64,000 nt of DNA from Acinetobacter tianfuensis (GCF_003611465.1 NZ_RAXV01000013.1:17206-81205), one strand, 5' to 3'; positions 9,249 to 17,629 are shown, numbered from the stretch's first letter. Notes: generated by a model from the sequence alone, not told the origin. Program-made: numbers and translations.

Positions 9249-10061
9249 ATGCTGACCTACCCGAATATTGATCCTGTTGCCGTCTCTTTGGGGCCGCTGC
9301 AAGTACACTGGTACGGACTGATGTACCTTTTGGCCTTTTTATTTGCATGGGGCCTTGCAACTTTCCGCGCCAAACAGCGCGGCTGGACACCGGACATGGT
9401 TTCAGACCTGATTTTTTACGGCGCACTGGGTGTTGTTCTTGGCGGCCGTGCCGGCTATGTTTTCTTTTACGGCTTCGAACAATTCCTTGCTAATCCGCTT
9501 TGGCTATTCCAAGTCTGGACAGGCGGCATGAGTTTTCACGGCGGCTTCCTTGGCGTCATGATCGCCATGCTGCTGTGGTGCAAAAAATATAAAATGACTT
9601 GGTTTCAAACTTTGGATTTTATTGCGCCCTGCGTCCCGACAGGTTTAATGTTTGGCCGTATTGGCAACTTTATCGGCGGTGAATTGTATGGCCGTCAAGT
9701 CAGTGATCCAAATTTTGCTTTGGGTATGATTTTCCCTACAGACCCGCTGCAGCTGGTGCGTCACCCTTCTCAGCTGTATCAAGCGCTGTGTGAAGGTTTA
9801 ATTTTGTTTATTGTGCTGTGGTGGTTCAGTTCGAAACCTAGACCGCGTTTTGCAGTTTCTGCGCTGTTCCTCATTGGCTACGGCATTGCGCGCTTTGTGA
9901 TTGAGTTCTTCCGTGAGCCGGACAATGGCCAGCTGTTTATCGGCTGGATGAGCAAAGGCCAATTCCTGACCGTTCCAATGATTTTGATCGGGCTTTGGAT
10001 GATGTGGTATGCCTACCAGAAAAAAATCTATGACTGGGGCCCGAACAAAAATAATGCCTAA
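9249..10061 (+). CDS. lgt: Prolipoprotein diacylglyceryl transferase Lgt
   Basis: Transfers diacylglycerol from phosphatidylglycerol to the lipobox Cys of prolipoproteins in the inner membrane. 270 aa with seven hydrophobic helices. The family's HGG segment is at residues 97-99 (SFHGGFLG), and the Lgt signature GRIGNFIGGELYGR begins at residue 136. SD AAGGAG precedes the ATG. In many proteobacteria lgt sits next to thyA; here three other genes lie between them. Confidence 0.97.
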   Translation: MLTYPNIDPVAVSLGPLQVHWYGLMYLLAFLFAWGLATFRAKQRGWTPDMVSDLIFYGALGVVLGGRAGYVFFYGFEQFLANPLWLFQVWTGGMSFHGGFLGVMIAMLLWCKKYKMTWFQTLDFIAPCVPTGLMFGRIGNFIGGELYGRQVSDPNFALGMIFPTDPLQLVRHPSQLYQALCEGLILFIVLWWFSSKPRPRFAVSALFLIGYGIARFVIEFFREPDNGQLFIGWMSKGQFLTVPMILIGLWMMWYAYQKKIYDWGPNKNNA

Positions 10062-10078
10062 ATCGAGATAAGTCATTC

Positions 10079-10104
10079 AGCGGAGCATATGCTCCGCTTT
10101 TTTT
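10079..10104 (+). terminator. Terminator after lgt
   Basis: AGCGGAGC / GCTCCGCT stem, ATAT loop, then a run of seven T. An in-frame ATG at 10089 falls inside this hairpin and is therefore not a believable start for the next gene. Confidence 0.9.
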
Positions 10105-10169
10105 GCTTTGCATTTTTCAGTTCATTGTATGCTACAGTTTTGCTTCTCTTAAATAAGATACGCTGCAAC

Positions 10170-10553
10170 ATGCTCGAATTTTGGTTTAACCCTCAAATTT
10201 CAGTCATTAAGAAATTCATCATTTTTACCCTGATTGCGGCATCTACAGCAGTTTTGTATTGGATGGAACCGCTTCAGCTTGATGCCATTTTAATGTTCCT
10301 CGGTACAGGCATTATTTTTCTGATTTGCCGCTACTGTAAAATTCATTTTGCTATGCATAATCCAACGGGTTTGCCTTACCGCATTCTCACATGGGTTCCC
10401 ATTGCATTGCTGCTGGCGCTGATTTTCATGCATATGCAAGACGGTGAAATTTTACTGCCAGGCGCACAAGGGATTGGCTTTATGGCGCTGGCCATTTGCC
10501 TATTTTCACCGCTGTCTTTGCTGAATCAAAATCAGCCGCCTAAGGCAGATTAA
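10170..10553 (+). CDS. Small integral membrane protein, first of a tandem paralogous pair
   Basis: A 127-aa protein with four predicted transmembrane helices. I do not recognise a family. The start at ATG 10170 is chosen because the protein then begins MLEFWFNPQ, matching the MLDFWYSPR start of the next gene, and because the longer frame would start inside the lgt terminator. The two proteins share helix pattern and length but have diverged strongly in sequence, which suggests an old duplication. Only two bases separate the genes. Confidence 0.65.
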   Translation: MLEFWFNPQISVIKKFIIFTLIAASTAVLYWMEPLQLDAILMFLGTGIIFLICRYCKIHFAMHNPTGLPYRILTWVPIALLLALIFMHMQDGEILLPGAQGIGFMALAICLFSPLSLLNQNQPPKAD

Positions 10554-10555
10554 CC

Positions 10556-10927
10556 GTGCTGGATTTTTGGTATTCCCCGCGCTGTACACGTGAAATCAAA
10601 TTGGCTGTATGCATTGCAGTTTGCGCGCTGATTTACTACTGCTCCAGTATCCAGCAGCTGAGCCCGCTATTCGCAGCTTTCAGTTTAGCTGTCGGTCTGG
10701 GCATGCACATCACGCATCAGGCTCTGCAAAAATTAGGAAAAAATCATGCTTATGCACACAAATTAAAAACCGCAGCAACGCTTTGGCCAGTTATTGCACT
10801 GACAGTGATCAGCATGAATTTACCGCAAGAACAGCAGCTGATTTTAGCGCTGCAATGTGTTGGCTTTAGCGCCATCGGTTTATTTTTAGTGTCTATATAC
10901 GAAAACCGCGCCAAACGCTTCAATTAG
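10556..10927 (+). CDS. Small integral membrane protein, second of a tandem paralogous pair
   Basis: A 123-aa protein with a GTG start two bases after the upstream stop codon, so translation is probably coupled. Four hydrophobic segments lie at about residues 15-30, 36-52, 76-92 and 98-112. The first residues MLDFWYSPR mirror those of the preceding protein. No catalytic motif is visible. Function unknown. Confidence 0.65.
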   Translation: MLDFWYSPRCTREIKLAVCIAVCALIYYCSSIQQLSPLFAAFSLAVGLGMHITHQALQKLGKNHAYAHKLKTAATLWPVIALTVISMNLPQEQQLILALQCVGFSAIGLFLVSIYENRAKRFN

Positions 10928-10957
10928 CGCGGCACGGTATAAACGCATCTTTAAAAT

Positions 10958-11482
10958 TTATTTGCTCGGCCTGTAGTATTCATAGCGCACGTTCGGGTCT
11001 TTATAAACGGCATAGCCGCGCTGGCGGTAGTCAGAAACCCAATGTGAACCTGTATAAGCCGCAATGTGGCCATATACATGCTTTTGCGTACGCTTAATAA
11101 TATAAATATCACCTTTTTGCGGACGGTCAAAAGCTAAATTAATACGCTCAAAACCGACTTTTTGCAATGTGCTGCCCCAGTCAGCTGCCGCAACAGGATG
11201 ACCGTTAAACTTCGCGCCAGCAGATTCCAATGCAATACGCACACTGCGGGCACAGCGCTGTGAACTGCTCATCGCAGTAATATTGCGGAGCTTCTGTGCA
11301 AAACGGTCAATATCAATCCGCTGACCATTGCTGCCAAATATATTTTTATACTGGCTTTCTTGCGCTTTCGCGGGTTTTCTGTCCTGAGCGCTTGGCGGTT
11401 TGCCTTGCTGCGAACGGATCACGATTTGGGCTGGAACTGGCGCATGCACACTCTGCATGTCCACGCTTTGATCATAAGCCAT
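10958..11482 (-). CDS. CHAP/Tae-like cysteine amidase candidate without signal peptide
   Basis: A 174-aa protein with the order of a papain-like peptidoglycan amidase: Cys77 in SSSQRCARSV, His139 in VYGHIAAY, and Asp151 in WVSDYRQ. The segment PQKGDIYII before the His strand is typical of NlpC/P60-CHAP folds. The N-terminal 60 residues are Pro/Gln/Lys-rich and probably flexible, and there is no signal peptide. This architecture is seen in type VI amidase effectors and in phage or cellular lysins. No cognate immunity gene or T6SS gene is visible nearby. Start supported by GGGAGG about 12 bases upstream. Activity is inference. Confidence 0.6.
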   Translation of the reverse strand: MAYDQSVDMQSVHAPVPAQIVIRSQQGKPPSAQDRKPAKAQESQYKNIFGSNGQRIDIDRFAQKLRNITAMSSSQRCARSVRIALESAGAKFNGHPVAAADWGSTLQKVGFERINLAFDRPQKGDIYIIKRTQKHVYGHIAAYTGSHWVSDYRQRGYAVYKDPNVRYEYYRPSK

Positions 11483-11803
11483 TTACCGCAAAAACCTCCC
11501 CTGCAATCATTTTTGACTGAGCTTAGCATTAAAAAACAGCTGCGATAGTACCCTTGTTAAATGAAATAATCACCTAAAAAATGTAAGGAAATTTTTTTAA
11601 AAAAATGAGTGATTAAAATTTATTTTAAAATCAACATTGCACATTTAAATTTAAACCTCATCGGATACAAAACTTATTTCTTTGCCGCTTATGCAGTACA
11701 AATTCAGGAAAGAGTTTCACACCAGACAGCTGCTTTTGGCGGTTTTCGAAATCAGCAAAAACCGCTAAGATATGCGGCAAGAGTTTATTCAAATGAGAGC
11801 GGC
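11483..11803. other. AT-rich spacer upstream of thyA
   Basis: 321 bases between the divergent amidase-like gene and thyA. The thyA frame stays open through most of it, but the encoded extension (starting at 11609) has no resemblance to thymidylate synthase. It probably holds both divergent promoters. I see no RNA structure or conserved repeat. Confidence 0.5.
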
Positions 11804-12646
11804 ATGCGCCAATATTTAGACCTATTACAGCACATCCTTGACAACGGCGGCGACAAAGGTGACCGTACAGGTACAGGTACACGTTCTGTTTTTGGTCACC
11901 AAATGCGCTTTGACCTTTCTAAAGGCTTTCCGCTGCTGACCACCAAAAAAGTTCATTTCCGCTCAATTGTGATTGAACTGCTTTGGTTCCTAAAAGGCGA
12001 TACCAACGTCAAGTACCTGCAGGACAACAAAGTCAGCATTTGGGATGAATGGTCGACTGCGGAACAAACTGCACGTTTTGGCCGTCCAGAAGGTGAGCTG
12101 GGCCCTGTTTACGGCCATCAATGGCGCAATTTCGGCGCGACTAAAAATGCTGACGGTTCTTTTAACAGCGACGGCTTTGACCAAATTGCATGGCTGATCA
12201 ATGAAATTAAAACCAATCCAAATTCACGCCGTTTAATCGTGTCTGGCTGGAACCCAAATGAAGCTGGCAATGTTGCGCTTCCGCCTTGCCATACGCTGTT
12301 CCAGTTTTTTGTACAAGACGGCAAACTGTCATGCCAGCTGTATCAGCGCAGTGCTGACGTTTTCCTTGGCGTACCGTTTAACATTGCCAGCTATGCGCTG
12401 CTGACGCACATGATTGCGCAAGTTTGCGGCCTTGGTGTGGGTGATTTTGTTTGGACAGGCGGTGATACACATTTATATGCCAACCACTTTGAACAAGCGC
12501 AGCTGCAGCTCAGCCGCGAGCCTTTGGCTCAATGCCAGCTGAAGCTTAACCCAGCTGTGACCGACCTGTTTGACTTCAAATTTGAAGACATTGAAATCGC
12601 CGGCTATGAATCACATCCGGGCATTAAAGCGCCTGTTGCAGTATAA
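11804..12646 (+). CDS. thyA: Thymidylate synthase
   Basis: Methylates dUMP to dTMP using methylenetetrahydrofolate. The 280-aa protein starts [12 protein letters not shown], as in other bacterial ThyA; the in-frame extension back to 11609 is rejected because it would add 65 unrelated residues. The nucleophile Cys162 lies in [10 protein letters not shown]. The phosphate-binding DRTGTGTRS is at residues about 20-28. It lies upstream of folA, whose product regenerates the tetrahydrofolate that ThyA oxidises. Confidence 0.96.
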   Translation: MRQYLDLLQHILDNGGDKGDRTGTGTRSVFGHQMRFDLSKGFPLLTTKKVHFRSIVIELLWFLKGDTNVKYLQDNKVSIWDEWSTAEQTARFGRPEGELGPVYGHQWRNFGATKNADGSFNSDGFDQIAWLINEIKTNPNSRRLIVSGWNPNEAGNVALPPCHTLFQFFVQDGKLSCQLYQRSADVFLGVPFNIASYALLTHMIAQVCGLGVGDFVWTGGDTHLYANHFEQAQLQLSREPLAQCQLKLNPAVTDLFDFKFEDIEIAGYESHPGIKAPVAV

Positions 12647-12671
12647 AATCTCAGGCTGCAGATACCATCTG

Positions 12672-12702
12672 AAATCCCGCTTTGCGAAAAGCGGGATTTT
12701 GC
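12672..12702 (+). terminator. Terminator after thyA
   Basis: AAATCCCGCTTT / AAAGCGGGATTT, a 12-bp near-perfect stem with a four-base loop followed by T-rich sequence. Confidence 0.85.
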
Positions 12703-12744
12703 ATTTTAATAGGCAGTATTGAAAAAGTATTTTAGGATTTAAGC

Positions 12745-13257
12745 ATGGCATTTCAAGATTTAGAAGTCGTACACGTGGTCGCTATGGATCAGCAGCGCTG
12801 TATCGGCAAAGGAAATGACCTGCCTTGGCATATTTCTGCCGACCTCAAACATTTTAAAGAAATCACCCAAGGCGGCGTGGTGGTCATGGGCCGTAAAACC
12901 CTTGAATCTATGGGGCGTACTTTACCTAAACGCGTGAATTGGGTCATTACCCGCGACACAGCATGGCATTTTGAAGGTACTAAAGTCGCTTACAGCATTG
13001 AAGATGCATTGGCTCAAGCAGTCGCTGATGTACAGGCATCAGAAAAGCCGAACAGTATTTTCATTATTGGCGGCGGTGAAATTTTTAAGCAAACCATAGA
13101 TATTGCAGACCGTTTAGAGCTGACGCACGTAGAGTTAGATGTACAAGGCGATGCACATTACCCTGAAATTCCAGCTGCTTTCCAAAAAGTGCAATCTGAG
13201 CAGCATATTGACGACAAAACCGGGGTTGCTTTTGAGTTCGCAACGTACCGAAAATAA
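12745..13257 (+). CDS. folA: Dihydrofolate reductase
   Basis: Reduces dihydrofolate to tetrahydrofolate with NADPH. The 170-aa protein has the substrate loop GKGNDLPWH (residues about 22-30), the NADPH-binding VVMGRKTLESM and a second glycine-rich strand IFIIGGGEIFKQ. Length is normal for a chromosomal DHFR. It follows thyA after a terminator, so it probably has its own promoter in the 98-base gap. Confidence 0.96.
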   Translation: MAFQDLEVVHVVAMDQQRCIGKGNDLPWHISADLKHFKEITQGGVVVMGRKTLESMGRTLPKRVNWVITRDTAWHFEGTKVAYSIEDALAQAVADVQASEKPNSIFIIGGGEIFKQTIDIADRLELTHVELDVQGDAHYPEIPAAFQKVQSEQHIDDKTGVAFEFATYRK

Positions 13258-13285
13258 AGCAAATAACTTCTAAATACAGCCAACT

Positions 13286-14347
13286 ATGCAGAACAGCCCT
13301 ACAGGAAAATCAAAATTTAAAACTTTTGCTTTAAGGCTTTGGCATACAGCCTTTACTGTCTTGGTGCCGTGTTCTTCGGCTTGGCTGTGTTTAGCACTTT
13401 GGATGCAAGAGCCGATCAGCTGGCTGTTCAGCCGTATTGCCATTGGCGCTTGGACTGCATTTGCGCTTTGTGTTTTGGGTATTTATGCCTCACACATCGT
13501 TAACCGTTCCTTAGATGCCGTGATTTACATCGTTGCATTTTTGCTGACCCTCGGCTGGTATTTCAGCTTAGAAGCGAAACAAGACCGAGACTGGAATCCT
13601 GAAGTTGCACAAATGCTGCATTATGAAAAAAATGGCAATCATGTCACGCTGCATAATGTCCGCAATTTTGACTGGCATAAAGACGGCAGTTATACAGAAC
13701 ACTGGGAAACACGCCAATTTGATCTGAACCAAATTACTGGTGTCAGTATTATTACCTCTTACTGGATGGGGCCTAAAATTGCCCATACATTGGTCAGCTT
13801 TGATTTTGCCAATGCTAAGCCTTTGACATTTTCCATTGAAATCCGTAAAGAAAAAGGCGAAGACTTTTCTGCAATTGGCGGATTTTTCCGTAAATATGAA
13901 CTCAGCCTGATTGCCGCTGATGAAAAAGATATTATCTACACGCGAAGCAATACCCGCGGCGAACAAGTGTATTTTTTCCCTGTACAAATGGCGCCTGCCG
14001 CACGCAAAGCGCTGTTTGAAGAATACTTATCAAAAATTGATGATTTGAATGCTGAACCGAAATGGTATAACACCCTGACCAGCAACTGCACAACCCTCGT
14101 CTTTGACATGGCCCAAGCGGTCAACCAGCACCAATTGCCTGTGGACTACCGCCTGCTGGCTTCGGGCTATCTGCCCAATTATCTATACGATCTCAACGCC
14201 ATTTCTCACCAGTGGAATATCACTCAGTGGTATCAGCAAGCGCATGTCAATCCAAAGGTGCAAAAAATGCACAGCCTCAGCAGTTCGCAGTACTCGACGC
14301 TGCTGCGTGAAGGCCTGCCGCTGGACACACAAAATACTGCGCCATAA
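13286..14347 (+). CDS. DUF4105 membrane protein
   Basis: A 353-aa protein with three or four hydrophobic helices in its first 90 residues, then a long soluble domain. The central region, with the TSNCTTLVFDMAQAV segment (residues about 263-277), fits the DUF4105 family, which has a conserved Asn-Cys-Thr and resembles cysteine-peptidase folds; this is a family-level statement and activity here is not shown. It begins 28 bases after folA and may be co-transcribed with it. Confidence 0.7.
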   Translation: MQNSPTGKSKFKTFALRLWHTAFTVLVPCSSAWLCLALWMQEPISWLFSRIAIGAWTAFALCVLGIYASHIVNRSLDAVIYIVAFLLTLGWYFSLEAKQDRDWNPEVAQMLHYEKNGNHVTLHNVRNFDWHKDGSYTEHWETRQFDLNQITGVSIITSYWMGPKIAHTLVSFDFANAKPLTFSIEIRKEKGEDFSAIGGFFRKYELSLIAADEKDIIYTRSNTRGEQVYFFPVQMAPAARKALFEEYLSKIDDLNAEPKWYNTLTSNCTTLVFDMAQAVNQHQLPVDYRLLASGYLPNYLYDLNAISHQWNITQWYQQAHVNPKVQKMHSLSSSQYSTLLREGLPLDTQNTAP

Positions 14348-14380
14348 GCGCTTAAAAGAATGATACAAATTTAACTGGAG

Positions 14381-14412
14381 CTTATGCTATATATTTGTTT
14401 ATATAACATAAG
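14381..14412. promoter_or_regulatory. Long AT-rich inverted repeat
   Basis: CTTATGCTATATA (14381-14393) and TATATAACATAAG (14400-14412) pair at 12 of 13 positions around a six-base loop. It has no following T run, so it is more likely an operator or leader structure than a terminator. It lies 28 bases before the META-lipoprotein start codon. Confidence 0.4.
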
Positions 14413-14439
14413 TTCACTAAAAAATAAGAGAGACTCTTG

Positions 14440-14904
14440 ATGTTAAAACAGCTCGTTATTATTTGCGCACTGGGATCTGCTGCCATTCTTTCTGGCTGCC
14501 AGAGCTCTCTGCCTTCTGCAGCCGACGTACAGACTGCTCAGAGTTTGCAGCTGCTGCAAAACCGTACTTGGATTGCCACTCAAATTGGCAATACCGAAAT
14601 TAAAAAAACACCGCAAGCGCACAATATTCCGAGCCTGCAATTTGATGAAGCAACAAAAAATGTTTCCGGTTCAGATGGCTGCAACCGTCTCGTTGGCGCT
14701 TATGCTGCAGGCAGAGACACACTGCAGTTAAGCCAAATGGCAGGTACGCGTATGGCCTGCGTCAACAATGGCGGGATCGACAGCGAGTTTAACCAAGCAA
14801 TTGCGAAAGTGACTCACTATCAGGCTTATGGCAAAACGCTCAAACTGCTGGACCGCCACGGCAACCTATTGATCCAATTTGAAAGTGCTGTACAGCCGCG
14901 TTAA
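14440..14904 (+). CDS. META-domain (HslJ-like) lipoprotein
   Basis: A 154-aa predicted lipoprotein with a signal peptide ending in the lipobox LSGC (Cys about residue 20). The following domain has the META/HslJ pattern: TWIATQIGN, PSLQFDEATKNVSGSDGCNRLVGAY and a MAGTRMAC segment with the paired cysteines. Family members are periplasmic or outer-membrane and linked to heat shock or antibiotic tolerance. The start is ATG 14440 with AAGAGAG upstream; a TTG one codon earlier is unnecessary. Confidence 0.8.
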   Translation: MLKQLVIICALGSAAILSGCQSSLPSAADVQTAQSLQLLQNRTWIATQIGNTEIKKTPQAHNIPSLQFDEATKNVSGSDGCNRLVGAYAAGRDTLQLSQMAGTRMACVNNGGIDSEFNQAIAKVTHYQAYGKTLKLLDRHGNLLIQFESAVQPR

Positions 14905-14913
14905 CTCCCCCCC

Positions 14914-14941
14914 AAAAAGCCTGCATTTGCAGGCTTTTCTG
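14914..14941 (+). terminator. Terminator after META lipoprotein
   Basis: AAAAGCCTGCA / TGCAGGCTTTT stem with a short loop, ten bases after the stop codon. Confidence 0.85.
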
Positions 14942-15027
14942 TTACTGAGCTGTAAGCTGGCGCTTGCAGTTCATGCTTTTGCCCTTATATTTCACTTTAG
15001 AATGATAAAATTACGCTAGGTTTTTAT

Positions 15028-15555
15028 ATGCAACAAGCTCTATTCGGCGGCGGCTGTTTTTGGTGCACAGAAGCAGTATTTCTGCAGCTTAAAGGCGTAA
15101 GCCGCGTGGTCAGCGGCTATGCTGGCGGCCATACTCCAAATCCAAGCTATGATGATATCTGCACAGGCACGACCAATCATGCTGAAGTGATTTTAATTGA
15201 CTTTGATGAATCTCAGATCAGCTTTGCACAGCTGCTGGATGTATTCTTTGCAACACATGACCCGACAACACTGAACCGCCAAGGCAATGATGTCGGCACA
15301 CAATACCGCTCAGTGATTTATTTGATGGATGACAGCCAGCAAACTCCGGCAGAACAAGCAATTGCAGCCTTAAAAGCGGATGGATTGAACATTGTCACAG
15401 AAGTCAGCCCTGCACCAACCTTTCACACCGCAGAGGAATATCACCAGAACTTTTTTGCCCGCAACCCAACACAAGGCTACTGCAATTTTGCTATTCCGCC
15501 AAAACTGATAAAACTGCAAAACAAATTTAAAGACTTGCTGAAAACAGATAATTAA
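15028..15555 (+). CDS. msrA: Peptide methionine sulfoxide reductase MsrA
   Basis: Reduces methionine-S-sulfoxide in proteins and in free methionine. The catalytic motif GCFWCTEA places the nucleophile Cys at residue 10 with Cys13 close by. The conserved [19 protein letters not shown] block (residues about 76-94) and the EEYHQNF segment are present. At 175 aa it is the short cytoplasmic form, with no signal peptide. Confidence 0.96.
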   Translation: MQQALFGGGCFWCTEAVFLQLKGVSRVVSGYAGGHTPNPSYDDICTGTTNHAEVILIDFDESQISFAQLLDVFFATHDPTTLNRQGNDVGTQYRSVIYLMDDSQQTPAEQAIAALKADGLNIVTEVSPAPTFHTAEEYHQNFFARNPTQGYCNFAIPPKLIKLQNKFKDLLKTDN

Positions 15556-15563
15556 AATCTCAG

Positions 15564-15599
15564 AATTAAAAAAGCAGCCGTTTGGCTGCTTTTTTAATT
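15564..15599. terminator. Bidirectional terminator between msrA and exbD
   Basis: AATTAAAAAAGCAGCC / GGCTGCTTTTTTAATT around GTTT; works symmetrically for both convergent transcripts. Confidence 0.9.
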
Positions 15600-15617
15600 C
15601 TCAAACAATACTGCAGA

Positions 15618-16022
15618 TTAGTTATCCGTTGCAAAGGCAATATCACTGAGTCCGGCTCCACTCGCACGTGACATCACTTGCGCAACTGTATCATAACGTG
15701 ATTCTTTATCTGCCTTCAGTACAATCGTGGGCTGACGTTCAGCTTTTCCCGCTTCATTTAAGCGGTTTTCTAAAGCATCTAATGTCAGCACATCACCATT
15801 CCATGCCACATCCCCCGCAGCATTAATGCTGATCGTGATATTTTCAGGCGGCAGATCCACAACTTCAGCAGTTGTTTGCGGTAAGGTTAATGGAATTGAT
15901 GGGTTGGCAACGGTTGCAGTCACCAAGAAGATGATCATCAATACCAGCATAATATCGATGAGCGGAATGAGATTCATCTCATTCATGCCAGCATCGTTGT
16001 CTTCACCCAATTGAAAAGCCAT
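15618..16022 (-). CDS. exbD: ExbD-type energy-coupling protein
   Basis: An inner-membrane partner of ExbB that carries proton-motive energy to TonB. The 134-aa protein has one N-terminal helix (about residues 15-37) preceded by EMNLIPLIDIML, whose Asp is the conserved proton-handling residue. The periplasmic domain follows. Its start overlaps the exbB stop by one base (TAATG), giving translational coupling. Confidence 0.92.
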   Translation of the reverse strand: MAFQLGEDNDAGMNEMNLIPLIDIMLVLMIIFLVTATVANPSIPLTLPQTTAEVVDLPPENITISINAAGDVAWNGDVLTLDALENRLNEAGKAERQPTIVLKADKESRYDTVAQVMSRASGAGLSDIAFATDN

Positions 16023-16642
16023 TAAGCTTGACCTCCAACTAAACTTTCTTGCGCTGTTTTTACTTCAGCTTTTTTTGCAGAATCCTGCTGCAGCATTGTG
16101 TCAATCAGCAAGCTATGCGCCTGATCTTGAAGCTCATGCGCCAAACCGCGGTTAAAACGCATACAAATGTTATAGGCCAAAACTGCAGGAATTGCGACTG
16201 CCAGGCCAAGGCCTGTCATAATCAGCGCCTCGCCGACTGGTGTTGCAACTTGAGCAAGGCCAGCCTGACCGCTTTTGCCTACGGCAACCAGCGCATGGAA
16301 GATGCCCCATACCGTACCGAAAAGACCGACAAACGGCGCTAGAGAAGCAATTGTACCTAAAACCGCAACACCCTTTTCAGCGCTGGCCTTTTCAGCAGAA
16401 ATTTGGCGCAGCAGAGCTTGCTCAGCAACAGCTTTGCGCTGCTCAAAATTCAGCGGAGACAGTTTTGCTTTCAGCGCAGACAACGCATCAGAAAGACGTG
16501 TATACGCCAGCTGTTTTAATTGGCGAGTGCCCATAATGCGCAAAACGAAAATAGTCCATGTCGCAATAGACATTGCCAGCAGTACAAAATACAACGATTT
16601 GCTGACCGCATCTGCATGCTGCCAATAAACTGAAAAGTTCAT
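16022..16642 (-). CDS. exbB: ExbB (MotA/TolQ/ExbB family) proton channel protein
   Basis: The pentameric scaffold and proton channel of the TonB motor. 206 aa with three hydrophobic segments; the family block GTIASLAPFVGLFGTVWGI is at residues about 94-112, followed by the GLGLAVAIPAVLAYN helix. The second gene of the tonB-exbB-exbD order, 26 bases after tonB. TolQ is the close alternative, but the neighbouring tonB favours ExbB. Confidence 0.93.
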   Translation of the reverse strand: MNFSVYWQHADAVSKSLYFVLLAMSIATWTIFVLRIMGTRQLKQLAYTRLSDALSALKAKLSPLNFEQRKAVAEQALLRQISAEKASAEKGVAVLGTIASLAPFVGLFGTVWGIFHALVAVGKSGQAGLAQVATPVGEALIMTGLGLAVAIPAVLAYNICMRFNRGLAHELQDQAHSLLIDTMLQQDSAKKAEVKTAQESLVGGQA

Positions 16643-16668
16643 ATTTGAACTCCTAATGGGTTAGCCGG

Positions 16669-17424
16669 TTATTTAAGCTGAAAATCAAAAGGCTGCTCTA
16701 CACGCGTAGAATATGCCACACCATTTTCAACATATTTGGTTAGCTGAGCACGTTTCACCGCAGCAATCACTTTACGGTTGACGGCCGGGCCGCAGCTTGA
16801 ATTCTTTGCATCAGCAGCAATGACTTTACCTTGCTCATTGGCTGAAATTGCCACCACCATCGAACATGATGATTTAAGTTCACCGCCAGCAAAACTCACT
16901 TTTGGCGCACGCAGCCAAGAAACACCGCCGCCTAAACTTACATTTTTAGGTGCTGAAGGCACAGGCTGAGTCACAGGTGCGGGCTGGGTGACAGGGGTCG
17001 GCGCAGGCGCTTGAACTTTCGTTTCAGACACAACTGTTGAAACAACAGGCGCTGGCTTCTCTGGCGTCTGAACAGGTTTTACTGCTGGTTTTGGCGTTTC
17101 AGCCTTTTTCACCTGTTGCACTTTTTCCACTTTTTTTGGCGGAGGCGGTAAAGGCTTATCTACAACTTTCACCTCTTTCGGCGGAGGCGGTTCTTTCTTT
17201 GGTTCCTGCTTTGGCTTAGGCGGCAAAGGTTTTGGCGCTTCTTCAAGCTTTACAAAGCGGACTTTCATCGGTTCTTTATCTATTGACTTTAATTCAGGCG
17301 CTTTCATCTGACCGACTGCCCACAATACTCCAACATGGCCAATGACTACCGCAGCAAGCGCAGCCATGACTTTCTTTTTCTTCGAATTTGGATCTTGCAT
17401 CATTGGAGCAGAAGATGGATTCAT
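16669..17424 (-). CDS. tonB: TonB energy-transducing protein
   Basis: Spans the periplasm to energise outer-membrane siderophore and vitamin receptors. A 251-aa protein with a cytoplasmic Lys-rich start, one helix at residues 19-38 with His30 in the position typical of TonB, then a Pro/Lys/Glu-rich periplasmic rod (about 55-150), and a C-terminal TonB domain with YSTRVEQPFDFQL. ATG 17424 is preferred to the in-frame TTG at 17445 because AAGGTAA lies about 7 bases before it. A Fur-box-like site lies about 93 bases upstream. Confidence 0.92.
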   Translation of the reverse strand: MNPSSAPMMQDPNSKKKKVMAALAAVVIGHVGVLWAVGQMKAPELKSIDKEPMKVRFVKLEEAPKPLPPKPKQEPKKEPPPPKEVKVVDKPLPPPPKKVEKVQQVKKAETPKPAVKPVQTPEKPAPVVSTVVSETKVQAPAPTPVTQPAPVTQPVPSAPKNVSLGGGVSWLRAPKVSFAGGELKSSCSMVVAISANEQGKVIAADAKNSSCGPAVNRKVIAAVKRAQLTKYVENGVAYSTRVEQPFDFQLK

Positions 17425-17516
17425 TAAAACAGTTACCTTGAACAAACAATTGCGGTCAAAATGATGAATTCACAATCAAACTCATCGGTTTGCACAATTA
17501 AAGTGGCACCATGATA

Positions 17517-17535
17517 AATGAGAAGTGTTTTCATT
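17517..17535 (-). promoter_or_regulatory. Putative Fur box upstream of tonB
   Basis: A 19-base near-palindrome AATGAGAAGTGTTTTCATT. It matches the symmetric Fur consensus AATGATAATNATTATCATT at 14 positions, counting the outer AATGA/TCATT arms fully. It lies in the tonB promoter region. Confidence 0.5.
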
Positions 17536-17578
17536 TGCAACTATTAATTTGATCACTTTTATGGCTTTTTTGAATCAA

Positions 17579-17610
17579 GAAAAAAGGCATACTCAAAGTA
17601 TGCCTTTTTA
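17579..17610. terminator. Terminator after purU
   Basis: AAAAAGGCATACT / AGTATGCCTTTTT with a three-base loop. On the minus strand it ends purU; the same structure sits at the upstream edge of the tonB control region. Confidence 0.88.
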
Positions 17611-17629
17611 TATCTTTACTTACAAAGAA

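Noticed and set aside
10089..10169. Upstream start for the first paralogous membrane protein
   Set aside because: It lies inside the lgt terminator hairpin, and the paralogue aligns with the ATG at 10170.
11609..11803. N-terminal extension of the thyA frame
   Set aside because: The extra 65 residues are unlike thymidylate synthase, and ATG 11804 gives the conserved start.
13568..13987. 139-codon minus-strand ORF within the DUF4105 gene
   Set aside because: It overlaps a well-supported gene and has no family or start signals.
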